Below are positions 59,148 through 64,000 of a stretch of DNA of 64,000 nt, one piece after another (positions within the stretch are counted from its first letter, which is position 1; each line of letters begins with the position of its first letter). The notes beneath the pieces were generated by a model. The model was not told the origin of the DNA. It made no database searches and saw nothing but the letters and a program-made list of their open reading frames with translations. The translations under genes and the position numbers were made by a program. The stretch comes from Seriola aureovittata (Eukaryota; Chordata; Actinopteri; Carangiformes; Carangidae): positions 19,839,676 to 19,903,675 of the forward strand of contig NC_079386.1 of NCBI RefSeq assembly GCF_021018895.1. The letters are read 5' to 3'.

Positions 59148-59188
<41 letters not shown>

Positions 59189-59280
59189 ACACACACACAC
59201 ACACACGCTCACACACACACTCACACACACTCACACACACACACTCACACACACACTCACACACACAACACACACACACG

Positions 59281-59327
<47 letters not shown>

Positions 59328-59350
59328 ACACTCACACACACACTCACACA

Positions 59351-59387
<37 letters not shown>

Positions 59388-59404
59388 ACACTCACACACA
59401 CACA

Positions 59405-59454
<50 letters not shown>

Positions 59455-62400
59455 CACCCTCACTGCCTGCAGGATTTGCCATCGGGATGCCGGTCTGTGA
59501 GTTTGAGATGATGAAGGACCCGGAGATTCAGGACTTCCGGCGCGCCATACTGAGTGTGTGCAGAGAGGCCATGGAGGAGAGGGAGGGGGGAGGGGCCCAC
59601 AGCCAGGCCCTCTATGTGTACCCCCCCAACGTGGAGTCTAGCCCCCAACTCCCCCAGCACATCTACAGCAAGCTGGACAAAGGTACTCCCTGAGATTGAC
59701 CTGCCCGTGTGACTCATGAGACAAGCGCTCTGATGGCAACTCCGCCCACCAGTGAGCTCACCAGTTAGCTCATCTTCTTCTGTGGTGGTTTAATGGCAGC
59801 AGCTGGAGACTCAGCTCCACCAACTGTTAAAAAATCTAATCCTGATATCATCACTATTTTCTTGAGACTTCAGTTGAATTTACTCTGAATGTGTAAAGAT
59901 CAGAAACAGGCTGAGGAGGGACCTGACATTTCTAAAGGGAGGGGGGCAGTCAGCACAACAGTCCTCACAAACACAGCAAAGTCCTGGACACAGGTCAGGA
60001 CACAAGCCAGGGCCCGAGACTCCTGGAGGCCTCATGGATGGACGTCCACATGGACAATGAGTGACACTGAGAGTCCATGTGGACGTCCATCCATGAGAGG
60101 AGTCTGAGAGGACAGAGAACGTCAAAATGAAGGACGATAACATTCTACCTGTCTGTCTCTGTACCTGTCTCTCTCTCTGTCTCTTCTTCTCTGTCTCTGT
60201 TCTTGTCTCTCTCTCTGTCTCTTCTTCTCTGTCTCTGTACTTGTCTCTCTACCTATCTATATCTACCTCTCTGTCTCTCTCTCTGTCTCTGTACCTGTCT
60301 CTCTTTTCCTCTGTCTCTGTACCCGTCTCTCTCTGTCTCTACCTGTCTCCCTGCAGGGAGGCTGATTGTGACCATCTGGGTGATCGTGTCTCCGTCCAAC
60401 TCCAAACAGAAGTACACCCTGAAGGTAAATCCTGTTTTGTGTCTGTCCTGTGAGACATCAGGACGTCAGGCGTGAACCCTGAAGACCTGAAGGAAGCAGC
60501 TCATTTCAGAGCGCTGGTTAATTTGCTCTGATTCATATAACGAACGTACGCCGTTAATATGAAGACAGACACAGCAGGCAGCGGGGAGTGACCCAGGAAG
60601 TAGGCTGAGCCTTCAGGTGGGTTCTGGGTGTAGGTAGATTGTGATGAGTCCCAGGTTAAGACCTGACCTTTATTTCATACGAAGGTCAACATGTGTTTGT
60701 TGACAAGGCCACTGGGGGGCGCCGAAGTCTTCCTCCACATGAGAGAGAAATCAGTCAGACGATCTCCTGACTGTAGCAAGAACAAACAGAACATTCTGTC
60801 GTATCTGTGTCTGTGCACAGGTGAGTCATGACAGCTTACCTGAGCAGCTCATCGCCGAGTCCATCAGGAAGAAGAGCCGCTCGATGCACCTGTCACCTCA
60901 GCAGCTCCGCCTCTGTGTCCAGGAGTACCAGGGCCAGTACATCCTGAAGGTACACCTGTGTGTGTGTGTCTGTCTGTCTGTCCGTCCGTCTGTCTACCTG
61001 TCCGTCTACCTGTCCGTCTACCTGTCTGTATCCAGGAGTACGAGGGCCAGTACATCCTGAAGGTACACCTGTCTACCTGTCTGTCTCCTCAGGTGTGTGG
61101 CTGTGATGAGTACCTGTTGGAGAAGTATCCTCTCAGTCAATACAAGGTAACGACCTCACGGTTAAAACACAAACCGTCACTGATGACCTGCCTCACTGTC
61201 TCCACCTGTCTCTCTCTTCACCTGCCTCACTGTCTCCACCTGTCTCTCTCTTCACCTGGCTCCATCTGTCTCCACTTATGTCATGTCTCCACCTGTCTCA
61301 TGTCTCCACCTGTCTCTTTCTTCACCTGCCTCACTGTCTCCACCTGTATCATGTTTCCACCTGTCTCATGTCTCCACCTGTCTCTTTCTTCACCTGCCTC
61401 ACTGTCTCCACCTGTATCATGTTTCCACCTGTCTCATGTCTCCACCTGTCTCTCTCTTCACCTGCCTCCCTGTCTCCACCTGTATCATGTCTCCACCTGT
61501 CTCTCTCTCTCCAACTGTCTCCACCTGTCTCATGCCTCCACCTGCCTCTCTCTCTCCAACTGTCTCCAAATGTCTCCAACTGTCTCCACCTGTCTCTTTC
61601 TCTCCAACTGTCTCCACCTGTCTCCAACTTTCTCCACCTGTCTCTATCTCCCCACCTGTCTCATGTCTCCACCTGTCTGTCTGCAGTATATCCGGTCCTG
61701 TATCATCGTGGGTCGTCTCCCTCACCTGATGCTCGTCTCCAAAGACAGTCTCTACTCTCAGCTTCCTGCGTCCGGCTTCGTCACACCTTCGTACAGGTAC
61801 GACAGCCAGTCTGTCACGCATGTGTCCCAGCCAATCAAGAGCTGGTACAGGTGTCCTGTGGCAGGTTGAGGACGTGTGTTGTTTGTGTTTCAGTCGTCGG
61901 ACTCCTCAGCCGTCTCCCTGTCCAGGAGGAGGAGACGGGTGTCCTCCTCGCTCCCTGTGGGCCTTCAACACTCTGCTAAGGGTCCGGCTGCTCTGCGCCA
62001 CCTACGTCAACGTCAACATCAGGGACATCGACAAGGTGTGGTTACCCTAGTTACCGTGGTTACCTTGGTCCTGTGTGTGTGTGAGACTAACAGTTCCAGT
62101 CTGTGTTTGTAGATCTATGTGAGGACAGGTATCTATCATGGTGGAGAGCCACTGTGTGACAACGTCAACACACAGAGAGTCCCCTGCTCCAACCCCAGGT
62201 ACACAGCCCACCTGTCTGTCTCTCACCTGTCTGTCTCTCACCCGTCTATCTCCCACTTGTCTGTCTCCCACCTGTCTGACTCTCAGCCGTCTGTCTCCAA
62301 CCTGTCGTTCTCTCAATTGTATGTCTTCCACCTGTCTGTCTCTCACCCATTGTTCTTCCACCTGTCTGTCTCTCCCCTGTCTGTCTCCCACCTGTTTGTC

Positions 62401-63966
62401 TCTCACCCGTCTGTCTCCAACCTCCCAGTCTCTCACCTGTCATTCTCTCACTTGTATGTCTCCCACCCGTCTGTCTGTCACCTGTTGTTCTCCGACTTGT
62501 CTGTCTCTCACCCGTCTGTCTCCCACCTGTCTGTCTCTCACCCACCTGTCTCCCACTTGTCTGTCTCTCACCTGTCTGTCTCCCACCTGTCTGTCTCCCA
62601 CCTGTCTTTCTCTCACCTGTCTCTCTCTCACCTGTCTGTCTCCCATCTGTCTGTCTCCCATCTGTCTGTCTCTCACGTGTTGTTCTCCCACCTGTCTGTC
62701 CCTCAGCCATCTGTCTCCAACCTGTCGTTCTCTCACTTGTATGTCTCCCACCTGTGTGTCTCTCACCCGTTGTTCTTCCACCTGTCTGTCTCTCACCTGT
62801 CTGTCTCCCACCTGTTTGTCTCTCACCCGTCTGTCTCCAACCTGCCAGTCTCTCACCTGTCATTCTCTCACTTGTATGTCTCCCACCCCTCTATCTCTCA
62901 CCTGTTGTTCTCCCACCTGTCTGTCTCTCAACTGTCTGTCTCCCACCCGTCTATCTCTCACCGGTTGTTCTCCCACCTGTCTGTCTCTCAACTGTCTGTC
63001 TCCCACCCGTCTGTCTCCCACCTGTTGTTCTCCCACCTCTCTGTCTCTCACCTGTCTTTCTTTCACCTGTTGCTTATCCCACCCGTCTATCTCCCACCTG
63101 TCATTCTCCCACCTGTTTGTCTCTCACCTGTCTGTCTCCCACCTGTCTGTCGCTGACCCGTCTGTCTCCCACCTGTCTGTCTCCCGCCTGTCATTCTCTC
63201 ACCTGTTGTTCTCTCACCTGTCAGTCTCCCACCTGTCTCTCTCCCACCTGTCGTTCTCTCACCTGTCTTTCTCCCACGTTTGTCTCTGATCTGTTGTTTT
63301 CACACCTGTCTCTCTCTCACTTGTTGATCTCCCACCTGTCTGTCTGTCACCTGTCTGTCTGTCTGCAGGTGGAACGAGTGGCTCACCTATGACATCTACC
63401 TGGCTGACCTCCCTCGCTCAGCCAGACTTTGCCTGTCTATCTGCTCTGTGAAGGGAAGGAAAGGAGCCAAGGAGGTAGGAGAGGACAGAGACAAGGAAAC
63501 AGAGACTCATTAGGAATGAGCTGAATGAAGCTGTCTGTCTCTCACCTGTCTGTCTCTCACCTGTCTGTCTATCAGGAGCACTGTCCACTGGCCTGGGGGA
63601 ACGTCAACCTATTTGACTATAAGGACATTCTGGTTTCGGGTAAGGTGGCTCTCGGTCTCTGGCCCGTCCCTCACGGCCTCGAGGACCTCCTCAATCCCAT
63701 CGGGGTCGCCGGTTCAAATCCCAACAAGGTACACACACCTGTGTCTACCTGTCAGCGTCTCTGCCTGTCTGTGAAGACATGATTGATGGTGATGCAGCCG
63801 ATTGATAAGTGATTGATGGCGGTGTCCTCTGCAGGAGACGCCCTGTGTGGAGCTGGAATTCTCCTGGTTTAATCAGACTGTTGTGTTTCCTGACGAGCAG
63901 CAGATAGAAGAGCATGCCAACTGGACCATCAGCAGAGAGCTGGGCTACAACTACTGCCACGGACTG
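56651..63966 (+). CDS. pik3ca: PI3-kinase catalytic subunit p110-alpha (N-terminal half, partial)
   Basis: Class IA phosphoinositide 3-kinase; with a p85 subunit it makes PIP3 at the plasma membrane. Thirteen phase-consistent exons: 56651-56735, 56877-56980, 57055-57217, 59473-59682, 60357-60424, 60821-60949, 61093-61146, 61687-61796, 61894-62035, 62113-62198, 63369-63474, 63576-63728 and 63835-63966, 514 codons; the gene continues past the window. The start [20 protein letters not shown] is the alpha-type adaptor-binding domain, in a strong context (GCCATGG). [24 protein letters not shown] and SLYSQLP lie in the Ras-binding and linker region. [20 protein letters not shown] begins the C2 region, with [10 protein letters not shown] and [12 protein letters not shown] downstream. 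Sites known as cancer hotspots in human C2 (N of YVNVN, C of EEHC, E of GLEDL) are present. A paralogous fish copy is possible. Helical and kinase domains are outside. Confidence 0.93.
57859..58321. mobile_element. Foldback/MITE element with about 150-bp inverted repeats
   Basis: The left arm starts gctgtgtctgacatcactcc, with gtagtcactac, gagttctcc, tctgaatgtacagtga, gtggactcatagtatcccac and gcactatgaaaagt. The same words occur in reverse-complement order to the end at 58321. No coding capacity; no clear target-site duplication. Lies in pik3ca intron 4 together with a second, overlapping inverted pair (about 58070-58180 versus 58330-58415). Confidence 0.75.
58769..59451. repeat. Long (CA)n with CACACT interruptions
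   Basis: About 680 bp of CA repeats interrupted by single T and occasional G, ending about 20 bp before the acceptor at 59471-59472. Confidence 0.98.
60031..60097. repeat. Perfect 25-bp inverted repeat with 17-nt loop
   Basis: The arm ctcatggatggacgtccaca plus tggac (60031-60055) is exactly complementary to 60073-60097. Imperfect complementarity continues outside (gagactcct versus aggagtct). It lies in a pik3ca intron. Confidence 0.9.
60140..60350. repeat. CTCTGTCTC-type pyrimidine-rich repeat before a pik3ca acceptor
   Basis: Repeats of tctctgtacctgtctc ending at CTGCAG (acceptor 60355-60356). Confidence 0.9.
61036..61062 (+). other. Duplicated 27-bp exon end with its own splice signals (candidate cryptic exon)
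   Basis: Copies 60923-60949 (the last nine codons of the preceding pik3ca exon) with a single change: EYQGQYILK becomes EYEGQYILK. It keeps the donor GTACACCTG and is preceded by a CTGTCTACCTGTC tract and TATCCAG. Length and phase would keep the reading frame if it were spliced in. Confidence 0.6.
61190..61680. repeat. CACCTGTCTCTCTCTTCACC-type minisatellite, pik3ca intron
   Basis: About 490 bp of tctccacctgtctcatg and cacctgcctcactgtctc units ending at the acceptor CTGCAG (61681-61686). Confidence 0.95.
62205..63368. repeat. CACCTGTCTGTCTCC minisatellite filling a pik3ca intron
   Basis: About 1.16 kb of 15-bp units (ctgtctgtctcccac, ctgttgttctcccac). A block of about 430 bp recurs (near 62280 and 62705). 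It leads directly to the acceptor CTGCAG at 63363-63368. Ser/Leu/His-rich frames of up to 383 codons are artefacts. Confidence 0.95.
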
Positions 63967-64000
63967 GTAACATACAGTATATATATATATATATATATTT

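Noticed and set aside
58612..59693. Plus-strand frames of 280 and 358 codons of His-Thr repeats
   Set aside because: Translation of (CA)n. Only the end of the longer one (59473 onward) is real, as a pik3ca exon.
62205..63368. CRISPR-like regular repeats
   Set aside because: The units are contiguous with no unique spacers and lie in a vertebrate intron; this is a minisatellite.
62119..63392. Long Ser/Leu/His plus-strand frames (up to 383 codons) and Arg/Gln/Gly minus-strand frames
   Set aside because: Translation of the 15-bp intronic minisatellite; true exons 62113-62198 and 63369-63474 flank it in other phases.

Overview
The window is vertebrate nuclear DNA, almost certainly from a ray-finned (teleost) fish. 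Genes are split into short exons with GT-AG introns, the recognisable proteins are vertebrate families, and the interspersed repeats (Tc1-like transposon, Tx1-like LINE, tRNA-derived SINE, MITEs) are of kinds common in fish. Microsatellites and minisatellites occupy an unusually large share. No operons, bacterial features or CRISPR arrays are present. Gene identities come from reading exon translations and matching them to remembered families; no database search was run. Exon ends were set by requiring GT-AG sites and codon phases that match across every junction.

Layout. (1) 1-3819, plus strand: 3' end of ctc1 (CST telomere complex). (2) 4.1-10.1 kb: intergenic, with an 80-bp duplication carrying two CTCF-like motifs, a collapsed Tx1-like LINE and minisatellites. 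(3) 10703-18317, minus strand: complete nine-exon atp1b2-type Na,K-ATPase beta subunit. A 3-kb minisatellite open in all three forward frames lies just upstream of it. (4) 24742-28783, minus strand: an uncharacterised teleost-type gene with two CxxC zinc-finger-like motifs, a charged linker and a Q/H-rich repetitive tail, about 845 codons. (5) 30233-34516, plus: a small TNF-receptor-like membrane protein whose first three introns are each filled by a different minisatellite. (6) 36664-41458, plus: complete nine-exon MOGAT/DGAT2-family acyltransferase (335 aa) with a dead Tc1-like transposon in one intron. (7) 45057-50401, plus: a TSC22 leucine-zipper gene, tsc22d4-like, whose stop codon lies in the first units of an 850-bp minisatellite. 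(8) 54.0 kb to the window end, plus: pik3ca (p110-alpha), from the non-coding first exon through the adaptor-binding, Ras-binding and C2 regions; the helical and kinase parts lie outside.

The genes are unrelated in function and form an ordinary eukaryotic neighbourhood. In human, ctc1 and atp1b2 both map to 17p13.1 and TSC22D4 and MOGAT3 both to 7q22.1, so the window may join two ancestral blocks (recalled knowledge, not tested).

The most interesting signals are places where tandem repeats touch gene function. These are a 27-bp in-frame duplicate of the end of a pik3ca exon with its own splice signals, a tsc22d4 C-terminus running into a minisatellite, duplicated splice acceptors in the acyltransferase gene, (TG)n tracts at 3' splice sites, two extra introns in the first coding exon of pik3ca, and RFX X-box and E-box arrays made by minisatellites. 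I found no clear new multi-gene system; the least-described gene is the zinc-finger gene at 24.7-28.8 kb.
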